A stretch of DNA of 64,000 nucleotides. Source: Methylorubrum salsuginis. Lineage in GTDB: Bacteria > Pseudomonadota > Alphaproteobacteria > Rhizobiales > Beijerinckiaceae. The translations under genes were made by a program, and so were the position numbers. Where the stretch lies: contig NZ_FOSV01000013.1 in the NCBI RefSeq assembly GCF_900114375.1, forward strand, positions 62,001 through 126,000, written 5' to 3'. The notes under the pieces were generated by a model. The model did not search any database, had not been told where the DNA came from, and saw only the letters and a list, made by a program, of their open reading frames with translations. Below, piece after piece: positions 1 through 9,319 of this stretch (the stretch's first letter is position 1; every line of letters begins with the position of its first letter).

Positions 1-155
1 CCTGGGCCTCGGCCTATTTCGGCCGCGAGACCATGCGCCGGTTCCAGACCCTGCCGAACCAGACTCTCGAATTCGCCGCCGCCGCGGCCGTCGCCTTCGG
101 CGTGTTCTACCTGTCGATCGACCGGGCCGTCGCGGTCCTCCTGGCAGGGTTCTAA
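1..155 (+). CDS. C-terminal end of an unidentified membrane protein (truncated by window start)
   Basis: An open frame enters at base 3 and stops with TAA at 153-155. It gives about 50 residues ending in a hydrophobic stretch (FAAAAAVAFGVFYLSIDRAV) that looks like a final membrane helix. The stop overlaps the last bases of the convergent heparinase-like gene. There is too little sequence to name a family. Confidence 0.5.
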   Translation, partial: WASAYFGRETMRRFQTLPNQTLEFAAAAAVAFGVFYLSIDRAVAVLLAGF

Positions 156-2824
156 CCGCCTTCCACGAGGCGCCGCACAGTCTCCGTCCCGAGCAGGCGA
201 ACGAGGCGGCGCTCCGCCTCCCCATCGGTGGCGACGATCATGCCGCCGCAGACGCTTCCGCGGCCGGTGAAGGCGTAGCGCAGGACCGGGGCGGCCCGAA
301 GGCTGCCATTGCCCGCGGCCACGAAGCCCTGCATCCGCCCCGGCCGGTCGCTGCGCCCGATCACCACGTCCAGGCCGGCCCCTTGGCCCGTCACGGTCCA
401 GGGCTGGAAATCGAGCCGTCCGCCCTCCTGCCGGGCGAGCGCGCGACGGGGGCCGGACAGGGCCACGAGCGTCTCGGGCGGCAGGTGCAGCAATCCTTCG
501 AACGAAACCGCCCGGACCTCCGCATCGCCGCGCCGCACGAAGCGGTCGAGCACGGCGAGCCCGCTCAGATCGTCGAGGATGACGAAGAAGCGCGCATGGG
601 CGTAGTCCGGCCCGTGGACGTTGCTCGCAAATCCCAGGACCCGCGCCCCATCGAGGTCGAACCGCGCAGTGGGCCACGCCCGTCCCGCCATCGGCTCACG
701 GCCATCGGGGATCGCGACGTTGTGGGCGCGGGGCGAGAGCAGGAAATGGCGCGCCGCGCCCGTCTCGACGCCCTCGCCGCCGCCCTCGACGATCCAGCGT
801 GATCCGCCCGTCGCGAAGACGAAGGAAGTGCAGTCGCGGTGCTCCTGCGGCGTTTGGCCGGCATGCTGGCAGGCAAAGGAGGCCCAACCCCGCTCCGGCC
901 CGTCGTAGCGCAGAGCCGTGACGTCGGCCGCCTCCGCCGCCGGCTCCGTCGATGCTTCGTCCCGGGCGGCGACGAGGTCGCCGGCCTCCGCTTGAAGCAG
1001 CCGGGCGATCCAGCCGGCCTGGTCGAGGCTCGTCGCGCCGTCGCCGAAGGGCGGCAGCCGCCCGCCCGGATCGACGAGGTGGGCGAGGCCGGGCAGGGCG
1101 GCGGCGACGCGGACGGCGAGGGTCGGGCCGGGCGCCGCCTCGCCCAAGGCTTCGGCGAGGCCGCGGCCATGGCCCAGAAGGTCGAGCCGGCGCTGAAGCG
1201 CCGATTCGGCGAAGGCGCCGTCGGCGCCCAGGAGCGCGTCGAAGCCCTGGTCCAGGCTGCGGCGGGCCAGCGTCTCCCAGAATGCCGCGAAGGGGAAGGC
1301 GGGCAGCGCGCGGGCGAGCGCCAGCAGGGCGGCGGCGGACTGGATGCCGGGAAGCCCGCGGGCGAGCGTGTTCTGCCCGACGATCTCGGCCAGGGCAAAA
1401 CCGTGCCGCGCGGCCTCCGCCGCGACGGCACCGCGCGGCACGGCCTCGTCGCGGAGCAGATGCGCCAGCACCTCGCCGCGGGGGGCGAGCGCGGCCGGAT
1501 GCAGGCTCAGCGGATCGCTCGGCTGGCCCCAGGGATTGGCCGCCGACCAGGCGGCGGCAAGCTCCGCGGGACGCCCGGCCCCCTCGGTCTGCCCGACGAG
1601 CGGCAGGAGCCATGCCAGCGACTGGTAGGCGAGCCGCCACGCGACCGAGCGAAACGGATCCTCGCGCCAGTTCGGCGCTTCCGGCAGTGACCATTCGGGC
1701 AGGCCGGCAAGGCTCAGCGCAACGCCGCCCTCCGGATCGAGCCGGGCCGTTCGATCGGGACCGGCGCGCAAGGCGCGGGCGCGGGCGAGCGGCGCGACCG
1801 TCGCCCCCTCCCCTGCCGGCGCGAGCCAGCCCGCCGCGGCATCCTCGGGCAGACCGAGCCGGTCGGCGAGGCGGGCGAGGAAGGCGGGCGCGTCGAGGGC
1901 GTCCTCGCCGCACAGGCTCTCCAGGCGGAACGCGTCCTCCAACGCCAGTTCGAGCACGCCGATCAGTTCGGCGCCCGTCGGCTTCGTCGCATCCTCCCAG
2001 GGGCCGAAATCGAGATCGATGCCGGCCGCACCGGTCGGCGGGCGCAGGTCCAGGGTGAAGCGGCGCGCCTGCGGCACCGCCGAGAGGTTGAAGACCGCTC
2101 CGAGCCCCGGCACCGAGACGGCACCGGGATAGGGCGGCGCGATCTCGGAGCCCGCGCGGTCCCGATAGACCAGCCGCACGCGCGCGGCGTGCTCGTCGGG
2201 CTGCGGCGCGGTGATCTGGCCGCGAAGCGCCAGGCCGACGCCGTCCGGCAGCGCGAAATGCAGGGAGAGAGGGTTCGTTTCCAGGAGTCGCCGACGCGGC
2301 GCGACGCCTGGGTCGGGCAGTCCGACGAGGATCACCGGATCGGACACGGTGACCGGAGCGGTGTTGCGCCAGGAGCGCACGGTCACGGCGAGGTCGCGGG
2401 CCTGATCGGGCATGCGGAAGGCCACGCGCACGAGCCCCTCGGCGAGCGCCGGCCCGGGAATCCAGGCCGCGTGCGGATCGAGCAGGCTGCGCACCAGCCC
2501 CGGCACATGGTCGAGGTCGAGGCTCGATCCGTCGCCGGCCAGGAAGTCGAAGCCGAGCCCGATGCTGTCGGCGCTCAGGCCCGAGGCCTCGCCCGCCTCG
2601 TAAGCGAGACGAAAGCGAAGGGCAGACCAAGCGCCGGGGCGCAAACCCTCGAAGCCCAGAACGGCGCGGGCGAAGCGGTGGTTGGCCGCCACGACGTGCA
2701 GGCCCGCATTCCCGCCCGGCCCGGCGCCGCCGGCATAGCGGGCCGAGACCGGCGCGCGGACGATCACGTCCTCCCCCCCGTCTCCGGTCTCTCCCGAAAG
2801 CCGTTCCTCGTTGCGCGCGTCCAT
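152..2824 (-). CDS. Heparinase II/III family protein
   Basis: About 890 residues if translation starts at the ATG at 2824. The C-terminal third has the beta-rich heparinase II/III-like pattern, with the segment DCTSFVFATGGSRW, a conserved-looking RAHN and repeated beta strands to the end. The family cleaves or binds uronic-acid-containing polysaccharides; the substrate here is unknown. The N-terminal half looks like a beta-sandwich carbohydrate-binding region followed by an alpha-helical toroid. No clear signal peptide follows this start. The frame stays open to an ATG at 2971, but that codon would overlap the flgB start head-to-head and leave no promoter space, so the shorter start is preferred. 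It is not part of the flagellar operon. Confidence 0.75.
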   Translation of the reverse strand: MDARNEERLSGETGDGGEDVIVRAPVSARYAGGAGPGGNAGLHVVAANHRFARAVLGFEGLRPGAWSALRFRLAYEAGEASGLSADSIGLGFDFLAGDGSSLDLDHVPGLVRSLLDPHAAWIPGPALAEGLVRVAFRMPDQARDLAVTVRSWRNTAPVTVSDPVILVGLPDPGVAPRRRLLETNPLSLHFALPDGVGLALRGQITAPQPDEHAARVRLVYRDRAGSEIAPPYPGAVSVPGLGAVFNLSAVPQARRFTLDLRPPTGAAGIDLDFGPWEDATKPTGAELIGVLELALEDAFRLESLCGEDALDAPAFLARLADRLGLPEDAAAGWLAPAGEGATVAPLARARALRAGPDRTARLDPEGGVALSLAGLPEWSLPEAPNWREDPFRSVAWRLAYQSLAWLLPLVGQTEGAGRPAELAAAWSAANPWGQPSDPLSLHPAALAPRGEVLAHLLRDEAVPRGAVAAEAARHGFALAEIVGQNTLARGLPGIQSAAALLALARALPAFPFAAFWETLARRSLDQGFDALLGADGAFAESALQRRLDLLGHGRGLAEALGEAAPGPTLAVRVAAALPGLAHLVDPGGRLPPFGDGATSLDQAGWIARLLQAEAGDLVAARDEASTEPAAEAADVTALRYDGPERGWASFACQHAGQTPQEHRDCTSFVFATGGSRWIVEGGGEGVETGAARHFLLSPRAHNVAIPDGREPMAGRAWPTARFDLDGARVLGFASNVHGPDYAHARFFVILDDLSGLAVLDRFVRRGDAEVRAVSFEGLLHLPPETLVALSGPRRALARQEGGRLDFQPWTVTGQGAGLDVVIGRSDRPGRMQGFVAAGNGSLRAAPVLRYAFTGRGSVCGGMIVATDGEAERRLVRLLGTETVRRLVEGG

Positions 2825-2969
2825 AGCCGCAGGCGCACCGGGGGAGGGCTCCGTGTCAAGCCGCGAGCCAGCCCCGTGCAAGATTGCCGACCTAAACCCC
2901 CAGGAGACGAGGGGGCTTCCGACCGGCGCCCCCGCCATCGAAGGCCCCTTTGAGGAGGGGGACGTTGCC

Positions 2970-3356
2970 ATGACGACGGGCGTCTACCTGTTCGACCTCG
3001 CCTCGCAGCACGCGCGCTACCTCGCGGTGCGGCAGGCCACCATCGCGGGCAACGTCGCCAACGCGAACACCGCCGGCTTCAAGGCGCGGGACGTGGTGCC
3101 CTTCGCCCAGGTGCTGGCCAGGACCGGCCTCGACATGCGCTCCACGGCGGACGCACATCTCGAACAGCAGGGCAACCGCATCCCGGTGCGCGAGCAAGCC
3201 GGAAGCGCCTGGGAGGTGCTCACATCGTCGAGCGAGGTGAGCCTGGAGCAGGAGATGCTCAAGGGCGGCGAGGTCGCCCGCCAGAGCAACCTCGACAACG
3301 CGGTGGTCAAGTCGTTCCACCGGATGCTGATGTCGGCCGTGCGGAGCGGATCATGA
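2970..3356 (+). CDS. flgB: Flagellar basal-body rod protein FlgB
   Basis: 128 residues, normal for FlgB, the proximal rod subunit in the periplasm. The N-terminal segment [20 protein letters not shown], followed by GFKARDV, is the rod/hook signature shared with FlgC and FlgG. The C-terminal heptad-like helix ends the protein as in the family. It is the first gene of a ten-gene flagellar operon and overlaps flgC by four bases (ATGA). The start ATG at 2970 begins [12 protein letters not shown]. The frame is open further upstream, but that part lacks family similarity. Confidence 0.95.
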   Translation: MTTGVYLFDLASQHARYLAVRQATIAGNVANANTAGFKARDVVPFAQVLARTGLDMRSTADAHLEQQGNRIPVREQAGSAWEVLTSSSEVSLEQEMLKGGEVARQSNLDNAVVKSFHRMLMSAVRSGS

Positions 3357-3769
3357 TCGATCCCCTGCTCTCCGCCTCCCGGTTGGCCGCCGCCGGGCTC
3401 CAGGCCCAGTCGGTGCGCATGCGCGTCGTCTCGGAGAACCTCGCCAACGCGCAATCGACCGGCGAGACCCCCGGCGCCGATCCCTATTCCCGCAAGACAG
3501 TGACGTTCCGGGCCGAGCTCGACCGCGCCGCAGGCTTCGCCTCGGTGAAGCTCACCGATATCGGCACCGACAAGACCCCGTTCCGCACCGAGCACGACCC
3601 GGCCAATCCGGCGGCCGACGAGAACGGCAACGTCAAGCTGCCCAACGTCAACATGCTCGTCGAGATGGCGGACATGCGCGAGGCCAACCGCTCCTACGAA
3701 GCGAACCTCCAGGTCATCAAGCAGGCCCGCGCGATGGTCGCGGGCGTGATCGATCTCCTCAAGTCCTGA
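3353..3769 (+). CDS. flgC: Flagellar basal-body rod protein FlgC
   Basis: 138 residues, typical of FlgC. It has the N-terminal rod motif ([13 protein letters not shown]), a central [11 protein letters not shown] segment and the C-terminal signature [20 protein letters not shown] followed by a helix. It forms the proximal rod with FlgB and FlgF. Translation is coupled to flgB through an ATGA overlap, and fliE follows 10 bases after the stop. Confidence 0.96.
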   Translation: MIDPLLSASRLAAAGLQAQSVRMRVVSENLANAQSTGETPGADPYSRKTVTFRAELDRAAGFASVKLTDIGTDKTPFRTEHDPANPAADENGNVKLPNVNMLVEMADMREANRSYEANLQVIKQARAMVAGVIDLLKS

Positions 3770-3779
3770 GACAGCTACG

Positions 3780-4115
3780 ATGATCGAGGCACTCACCTCG
3801 CTGTCGGCCTTCGACAAGGTCGCCGGCACCTCCTTCGCCGAGACCGCGCCGGTCCAGCGCGCGGCGCTTCCGGTCCAGGCGGCGGCCCCCGCCGCCGGCA
3901 CGGAGTTCGGCGACATCATGGCCCAGTTCGCCACCCAGGCGCGCGACGCCCTGCGGGTCGGCGAATCGACGTCGATCGCCGGCATCCAGGGCACGGCCTC
4001 GGCCCAGCAGGTGGTCGAGGCGGTGATGTCCGCCGAGCAGAGCCTCCAGACCGTCGTGGCGATCCGCGACAAGGTCGTGGCCGCCTATCTCGAACTCAGC
4101 CGCATGCCGATCTGA
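3780..4115 (+). CDS. fliE: Flagellar hook-basal body protein FliE
   Basis: 111 residues. The C-terminal half carries the FliE pattern: QQVVEAVMSAEQSLQTVVAIRD and an ending near AYLELSRMPI (family consensus AYxEixRMxv). FliE joins the MS ring to the rod and is an early export substrate. The N-terminal half is Ala/Pro-rich and variable, as usual. It sits between flgC and flgG as in other Rhizobiales. Confidence 0.95.
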   Translation: MIEALTSLSAFDKVAGTSFAETAPVQRAALPVQAAAPAAGTEFGDIMAQFATQARDALRVGESTSIAGIQGTASAQQVVEAVMSAEQSLQTVVAIRDKVVAAYLELSRMPI

Positions 4116-4127
4116 GGAGTCTAGACC

Positions 4128-4916
4128 ATGCGCGCTCTCGCCATCGCCGCCACGGGCATGTCGGCCCAGCAACTCAACCTCGAGGTCATCGCGAACAACA
4201 TCGCGAACCTCAACACCACGGGCTTCAAGGGCGCGCGGGCCGAGTTCACCGACCTGCTCTATCAGGCCGAGCGCCAGCAGGGCGCGCCGAACCAGGCGGG
4301 CCAAGAGGCGGTGCCGGAAGGCGCGATGCTGGGCCTCGGGGTGCGCGCCGCCGCGATCCGCAACCTGCATCGCCAGGGCCAGCTCACCAACACCGGCAAC
4401 CAGCTCGATCTGGCGGTGAACGGGCGCGGCTACTTCCAGATCACCAGCCCGAGCGGCGAGATCAACTACACCCGCGCCGGCGCCTTCAACAAGAACGCCA
4501 CCGGCCAGCTCGTGACGCTCGAAGGCTACGCCATCGATCCGGCGATCCTGATCCCGCAGAACACCTCCGAGGTGACGATCAACGAATCCGGTCAGGTCTT
4601 CGCCAAGGTCCAGGGACAGGTGGCGCTGCAGAACATCGGCACGCTCACGCTCGCCAACTTCGCCAACGAATCCGGCCTGGAGCCCCTCGGCAACGGCCTC
4701 TATCGCGAGACCCCGGCCTCCGGCGCGCCGGTCGTCGGCAATCCCGGCGATGTCAGCTTCGGCCGGCTGCACCAGGGCTACCTCGAAGGCTCGAACGTCG
4801 ATCCGGTCAAGGAAATCACCAACCTGATCACGGCCCAGCGCGCCTTCGAGATGAACTCCAAGGTGATCCAGGCCGCCGACGAGATGGCCGGCACGATCTC
4901 GAAGGGTATCCGCTGA
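4128..4916 (+). CDS. flgG: Flagellar distal rod protein FlgG
   Basis: 262 residues, the standard FlgG length. It has N-terminal [20 protein letters not shown], the central [13 protein letters not shown] and INYTRAGAF of the FlgE/F/G domain, and the C-terminal [28 protein letters not shown]. It builds the distal rod crossing the P and L rings. It is in the same operon as fliE, 12 bases downstream. Confidence 0.97.
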   Translation: MRALAIAATGMSAQQLNLEVIANNIANLNTTGFKGARAEFTDLLYQAERQQGAPNQAGQEAVPEGAMLGLGVRAAAIRNLHRQGQLTNTGNQLDLAVNGRGYFQITSPSGEINYTRAGAFNKNATGQLVTLEGYAIDPAILIPQNTSEVTINESGQVFAKVQGQVALQNIGTLTLANFANESGLEPLGNGLYRETPASGAPVVGNPGDVSFGRLHQGYLEGSNVDPVKEITNLITAQRAFEMNSKVIQAADEMAGTISKGIR

Positions 4917-4975
4917 CGCGGCCTCTCGCGACGCGACGCCCGCCCTCCCCTCCCTCTCGTATCGGCGCGATCCCC

Positions 4976-5509
4976 ATGGCCCGCACGCTTCTCGCCCGCT
5001 GCCTGCTCGTCTCCCTGCTCGCCGTCTCGGCGCAGGCTCCGGCCGTCGCCGTCGAGGGCATGGCGGCCCCCTTGGCGGCCCCCTTGGCTGCCCCCTTGGC
5101 AGCCCCCTCGGCCGCCCCGGACATCATGCTGCCGGTGCCCGTCGTCACGATCTATCCCGGCGACACGATCAAGGAATCGATGCTGCGGATGCAGGCCTAT
5201 CCCTCGACCTTCAAGGCGCGCTCGGCCGTGATCGACGCCCCGCTCGCCATCGCCGGCCGGCAGGCGCGGCGGATGCTGCTGCCGGGCGAGCCGGTGCCGG
5301 TCAACGCCGTCGACGATCCCCGCCTCGTGAGCCGCAACACCCCGACCCAGATGGTGTTCGAGGAGAACGGCCTGATCATCACCACCGTCGGCTCGCCCCT
5401 TCAGAACGGGGGGCTCGGCGAGACGATCCGGGTGCGCAACACCGACACCAACCGCATCGTGCTGGGCACCGTGATGGCCGACGGCCGCATCAAGGTCGGC
5501 GCGCAGTGA
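4976..5509 (+). CDS. flgA: Flagella basal body P-ring formation protein FlgA
   Basis: 177 residues with an N-terminal signal peptide (LLVSLLAVSAQAPAVA), consistent with a periplasmic chaperone for the FlgI P ring. The SAF-like/ChapFlgA region is visible as RQARRMLLPGEPV and GETIRVRNTDTNRIVLGTV. Just after the signal peptide an Ala/Pro/Leu linker is coded by a 12-bp tandem repeat (5063-5110). The stop overlaps the flgI start by one base. Confidence 0.93.
   Translation: MARTLLARCLLVSLLAVSAQAPAVAVEGMAAPLAAPLAAPLAAPSAAPDIMLPVPVVTIYPGDTIKESMLRMQAYPSTFKARSAVIDAPLAIAGRQARRMLLPGEPVPVNAVDDPRLVSRNTPTQMVFEENGLIITTVGSPLQNGGLGETIRVRNTDTNRIVLGTVMADGRIKVGAQ
5063..5110 (+). repeat. 12-bp in-frame tandem repeat inside flgA
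   Basis: Four near-identical 12-bp units of the type gcggcccccttg encode AAPL AAPL AAPL AAPS between the signal peptide and the folded domain of FlgA. The unit is a multiple of three, so copy-number change would lengthen or shorten the linker without breaking the frame. Confidence 0.8.
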
Positions 5510-6663
5510 TGCCTTCTTCGATGTCGCGCCGCCCGTTCCACCGCGTCCTCATCGCCGTCCTGCTTGGGCTCGTCACCGGCTTCGGGTTCGCCCTCGTCGC
5601 CGGCCCGGCCCGCGCCGCGCCCGGCACCCGGATCAAGGACATCGCCACGCTCAAGGGCGTGCGCGACAACCAGCTGTTCGGCTACGGCCTCGTCACCGGC
5701 CTGCAGGGTACCGGCGACACCCTGCGCAACGCGCAGTTCACCGAGCAATCGCTGCAATCGCTGCTCGACCGGCTCGGCATCAACGTGCGCGACGCGCGGC
5801 TGCGCACCCGCAACATCGCCGCCGTCATGGTGACCGCCGATCTCCCGCCCTATACCGGCACCGGCTCGCGCATCGACGTCACCGTCACCTCCATGGGCGA
5901 CGCCACCTCGCTGAAAGGCGGCACCCTCCTGATGACGCCGCTCACCGGCGGCGACGGCCTCGTCTATGCCGCGGCGCAGGGCCCGCTCGCGGTCTCGGGC
6001 TTCACCGTGCAGGGCGCGGCCGAGCAGTTGACGCAGGGCGTGCCGACCGCCGGCCGCATCCCCAACGGCGCGCTGATCGAGCGCGAGGTGCCCGGCACCT
6101 TCCGCGATCTGCCCGAACTCGTGTTCGAGCTGAAGAACCCCGACTTCAAGACCGCGACCCAGATCTCGGACGCCATCAACGCGTGGTCGCTTTCCGCCTT
6201 CGGCCGCCGCATCGCCTCGGCCCGCGACCAGCGCGCCGTCGTCGTCATGCGCGGACGCCAGATGGCGCAGACCCGGCTGGTGGCCGAAATCGGCGACCTG
6301 ACGATCCAGCCCGACACTCCGGCCCGCGTCGTGGTCGATCAGCGCACCGGCACCGTCGTGATCGGCCGCAACGTGCAGATCTCCACGGTCGCGGTCACCC
6401 ACGGCAACCTCACGGTGCGGGTCACCGAGGCGCCCGAGGTGTCCCAGCCCGCGCCCTTCTCCAACGGCCAGACCGTGGTGGTGCCCCGCACCGAGGTCGC
6501 TGCCCAGGAGCAGATGGGCCGGCTCGCCATCCTCGGCGGCTCCGATCTGCAGACACTGGTGCGCGGCCTCAACCAGGTCGGCCTGAAGCCCACCGACATC
6601 ATCGCGATCCTGCAGGCGGTGAAGACCGCCGGCGCCCTCCAGGCGGAGCTTGTCGTTCAATGA
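5509..6663 (+). CDS. flgI: Flagellar P-ring protein FlgI
   Basis: About 384 residues. The signal peptide (VLIAVLLGLVTGFGFALVAG, then PARA) is followed by the FlgI start of the mature protein, RIKDIATLKGVRDNQLFGYG. It ends in LGGSDLQTLVRGLNQVGLKPTDIIAILQAVKTAGALQAELVVQ, the family C terminus. It forms the periplasmic P ring. The ATG at 5509 overlaps the flgA TGA by one base; a GTG at 5506 is an alternative. Its own stop overlaps motE (ATGA). Confidence 0.97.
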   Translation: MPSSMSRRPFHRVLIAVLLGLVTGFGFALVAGPARAAPGTRIKDIATLKGVRDNQLFGYGLVTGLQGTGDTLRNAQFTEQSLQSLLDRLGINVRDARLRTRNIAAVMVTADLPPYTGTGSRIDVTVTSMGDATSLKGGTLLMTPLTGGDGLVYAAAQGPLAVSGFTVQGAAEQLTQGVPTAGRIPNGALIEREVPGTFRDLPELVFELKNPDFKTATQISDAINAWSLSAFGRRIASARDQRAVVVMRGRQMAQTRLVAEIGDLTIQPDTPARVVVDQRTGTVVIGRNVQISTVAVTHGNLTVRVTEAPEVSQPAPFSNGQTVVVPRTEVAAQEQMGRLAILGGSDLQTLVRGLNQVGLKPTDIIAILQAVKTAGALQAELVVQ

Positions 6664-7265
6664 GCCGCGGCGCGCTCACTCTCGCCCTGTGGCTCGCTCT
6701 CTCCGGCGTAGCCCTGGCGGCCGGCGGCGGCGACAAGCCGGACCCGGCCAAGGAAGCGGCCATGAAGGCGCTCGCCATCCGCGACGCGCCCAAGGAAGTC
6801 TCGGCCCAGGATTTCGTCGCCAAGGAGCCGGCGAAGTCCGGCTATTGCGCCAACATCGCCGACGCCGCGGCGGATGCCCGCTTCGCCTGGCAGAAGGAGC
6901 AGCTCGCCACCCTCGAACGTCAGGTCGAGGAGCGGATCAAGGCGCTGGAAGAGAAACGGGCCGAGTACGAGACCTGGCTCAAGCGCCGCAACGAGTTCCT
7001 GGCGAAGGCCGACGAGACGGTTGTCGCGGTCTACGCCAAGATGAAGCCCGACGCGGCCGCGCTCCAGTTCGCCAACATGCCGGAGGAATCGGCCGCGGCT
7101 TTGCTCACCAAGCTCAACGCCCGCGCGGCCAGCGCCATCCTCTCCGAGATGGAGGCGACCCGCGCGGCCACCCTCGCCCGCAAGATGTCGGACGCCGGCC
7201 GCAAGGACGCGCCCGCCGCGCCCAACGCGCCGGTCCCGGCCCCGAGAAAGAACGAGAGATCGTGA
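6660..7265 (+). CDS. motE: MotE-like periplasmic motility chaperone (MgtE N-terminal-like fold)
   Basis: 201 residues with a signal peptide (LTLALWLALSGVALA). A charged coiled coil follows (about residues 75-120: KEQLATLERQVEERIKALEEKR), then an MgtE-N-like tail (VYAKMKPDAAALQFANMPEESAAALL). In Sinorhizobium meliloti MotE is a chaperone for the periplasmic motility protein MotC. The slot between flgI and flgH matches that genome, and motC is present in this window. The start ATG at 6660 overlaps the flgI stop, and its TGA overlaps the flgH ATG. The symbol rests on position plus domain. Confidence 0.85.
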   Translation: MSRGALTLALWLALSGVALAAGGGDKPDPAKEAAMKALAIRDAPKEVSAQDFVAKEPAKSGYCANIADAAADARFAWQKEQLATLERQVEERIKALEEKRAEYETWLKRRNEFLAKADETVVAVYAKMKPDAAALQFANMPEESAAALLTKLNARAASAILSEMEATRAATLARKMSDAGRKDAPAAPNAPVPAPRKNERS

Positions 7266-7978
7266 TGCGCGGCTTGCTCCCTGCCCTCGCCGGCTGCCTT
7301 GCCCTTGGCCTCGGCGCCTGCCAGACCAACGAGCTCGACCGCCTGGGCCGCGCGCCCGTGCTGACCCCGGTCGGCACCGGGCTCAACGCCCCGCGCGAGC
7401 CGCTGCCGACCACCTTCGGCGCCTACGGCCCGCGTCACAGCTACCATTCGACGTGGTCGCCCGCGAGCGCGGACCTCTATCAGGACCCGCGCGCCAAGAA
7501 CGTCGGCGACGTCATCACGGTGGCCATTGCCATCAACGACAAGGCGCAGTTCGACAACGCGACCGAACGCGAGCGCAGCCAGAAGAGCTTCTTAGGGTTC
7601 GATTTCGGCTACGGCGTCTCGGCGTTGAAGGATTCGGCCACCGCCGATACCGGCATCCGCTCTGGCACCTCCACGAAGGGCCAGGGCAACATCGACCGCA
7701 AGGAGACGCTCAGCCTCTCGGTCGCCGCGGTCGTCACCGAAGTGCTGCCGAACGGCAACGTGATGATCTCGGGCTCGCAGGAAGTGCGGGTCAACAACGA
7801 GGTGCGCGTGCTCAACGTCGCCGGCATCGTCCGCCCGCGCGACATCTCGCGCAAGAACACCATCGATTACGACAAGATCGCCGAGGCCCGCATCTCCTAC
7901 GGCGGACGCGGCCGCCTCACCGACGTTCAGGGGCCGACGGTCGGCCAGCAGATCTTCGAGACGGTGGCGCCGTTCTGA
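7265..7978 (+). CDS. flgH: Flagellar L-ring lipoprotein FlgH
   Basis: 237 residues. A lipobox (LGLGAC, Cys19) directs it to the outer membrane, where FlgH forms the L ring. Family segments are YQDPRAKNVGDVITVAIAIN, the NID-KETLSLSVAAVVTEVLPNGN region and GIVRPRDISRKNTIDYDKIAEARISYGGRG, ending in FETVAPF. The ATG at 7265 overlaps the motE TGA. Confidence 0.96.
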   Translation: MRGLLPALAGCLALGLGACQTNELDRLGRAPVLTPVGTGLNAPREPLPTTFGAYGPRHSYHSTWSPASADLYQDPRAKNVGDVITVAIAINDKAQFDNATERERSQKSFLGFDFGYGVSALKDSATADTGIRSGTSTKGQGNIDRKETLSLSVAAVVTEVLPNGNVMISGSQEVRVNNEVRVLNVAGIVRPRDISRKNTIDYDKIAEARISYGGRGRLTDVQGPTVGQQIFETVAPF

Positions 7979-8051
7979 GGCGTCGCGCCGCCGCTGATGC
8001 GGCGAGCCACTCTCGCCGCGAAGCGGTGAGCGTGAACACAAGGAAGAGACC

Positions 8052-8537
8052 ATGGCCGAGACCAAGGACGGCGCGAAGAAGGGCGGCAAGGGCTGGATCG
8101 GGGCGCTGCTGCTGGTCACGCTGGTCGCCGTCGGCACCGGCGGCGGCCTCGGCGTCTACCTGCTCGGCAATGTCGAGAAGTCGGTCGACCTCAAGAAGCG
8201 CGACGAGGCCGACAAGGCGGTGAAGGTGCTCAACTATACCGGCGACCTCTCCCTGCGCAGCGTCGGCTCGGCGGTGACGAATCTCGCCGAGCCCGCCGAC
8301 GCCTGGGTGCGGATCGAATCCTCCATCGTCTTCAAGACCGGCACGCTGCCGAACCCGGACGTGACGCTCGCCGAAATCCGCGCCGACGCGGTGGCTTACT
8401 TGCGCACGATGTCGCTCGCCCAGATCGAGGGCGCCAGCGGCCTCCAGCACCTGCGCGAGGACCTCAACGAGCGCGTGGCCATCCGCACCAAGGGCGCCGT
8501 GCGCGAACTCATCGTCGAATCGCTGGTGGTTCAATGA
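8052..8537 (+). CDS. fliL: Flagellar basal body-associated protein FliL
   Basis: 161 residues: a short charged cytoplasmic tail (DGAKKGGKG), one membrane helix (WIGALLLVTLVAVGTGGGLGV) and a periplasmic domain ending RTKGAVRELIVESLVVQ, as in FliL. FliL surrounds the stator and supports torque and stator stability. It lies 73 bases after flgH and overlaps the fliP start by four bases. Confidence 0.92.
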   Translation: MAETKDGAKKGGKGWIGALLLVTLVAVGTGGGLGVYLLGNVEKSVDLKKRDEADKAVKVLNYTGDLSLRSVGSAVTNLAEPADAWVRIESSIVFKTGTLPNPDVTLAEIRADAVAYLRTMSLAQIEGASGLQHLREDLNERVAIRTKGAVRELIVESLVVQ

Positions 8538-9319
8538 GCCGGGCCGTGGCACGCGCCTCTCGGATCGCGGCGGCGGCCTTCGCCGTCGTGAGCCTCACGG
8601 CCACCGCCGCCCTCGCTCAGGGCGCGGCCGGCGGCGTCACCGGTGTGCCCGGCCTGGATGCGCTGCTTCCCCCCGGGAACGGGGCGGCGAGCGGGCGCAT
8701 CATCCAGCTCGTCGCGCTGCTCACCGTGCTGTCGCTGGCGCCGGGCCTGCTCGTCATGGTGACGAGCTTCACGCGGTTCGCCGTCGCGTTCTCGTTCCTG
8801 CGCTCGGGCCTCGGCCTTCAGAGCACGCCGGCCAACATCTTCCTCGTCTCGCTCGCGCTGTTCATGACCTTCTACGTCATGGCCCCGACCTTCGACCGCG
8901 CCTGGAACGAGGGCGTGAAGCCGCTGCAGGAGAACCGCATCGGCGAGGAGGAGGCCTTCACCAAGATCGTCGAGCCGTTCCGGGAGTTCATGACCCAGCA
9001 CGTGCGCCCGAAGGACCTTCAGACCTTCTCGGATCTGGCGAGCCGCAACTTCCCCAAAGCCGAGCAAGGCGAAAAGATCGACCTGCGCATCCTGATCCCG
9101 GCCTTCATGATCTCCGAACTGCGCCGCGGCTTCGAGATCGGCTTCCTGATCGTGCTGCCGTTCCTCGTCATCGACATCATCGTCTCCACCATCGTGATGT
9201 CGATGGGCATGATGATGCTGCCGCCGACCGTGATCTCGCTGCCGTTCAAGGTGCTGTTCTTCATCCTGATCGATGGATGGAATCTGCTGGTGAGCGGGCT
9301 GGTGCGGTCGTTCTTCTGA
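8534..9319 (+). CDS. fliP: Flagellar type III export protein FliP (first copy)
   Basis: 261 residues with a cleavable signal peptide and four membrane segments. FliP signatures are clear: ILIPAFMISELRRGFEIGF and IVMSMGMMMLPPTVISLPFK, followed by LFFILIDGWNLL. FliP with FliQ and FliR forms the export gate; fliQ and fliR are not adjacent. It is the last gene of the flgB operon. Its 3' end overlaps the convergent ClC gene by about 59 bases. A second fliP lies at 58742-59482. Confidence 0.96.
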   Translation: MSRAVARASRIAAAAFAVVSLTATAALAQGAAGGVTGVPGLDALLPPGNGAASGRIIQLVALLTVLSLAPGLLVMVTSFTRFAVAFSFLRSGLGLQSTPANIFLVSLALFMTFYVMAPTFDRAWNEGVKPLQENRIGEEEAFTKIVEPFREFMTQHVRPKDLQTFSDLASRNFPKAEQGEKIDLRILIPAFMISELRRGFEIGFLIVLPFLVIDIIVSTIVMSMGMMMLPPTVISLPFKVLFFILIDGWNLLVSGLVRSFF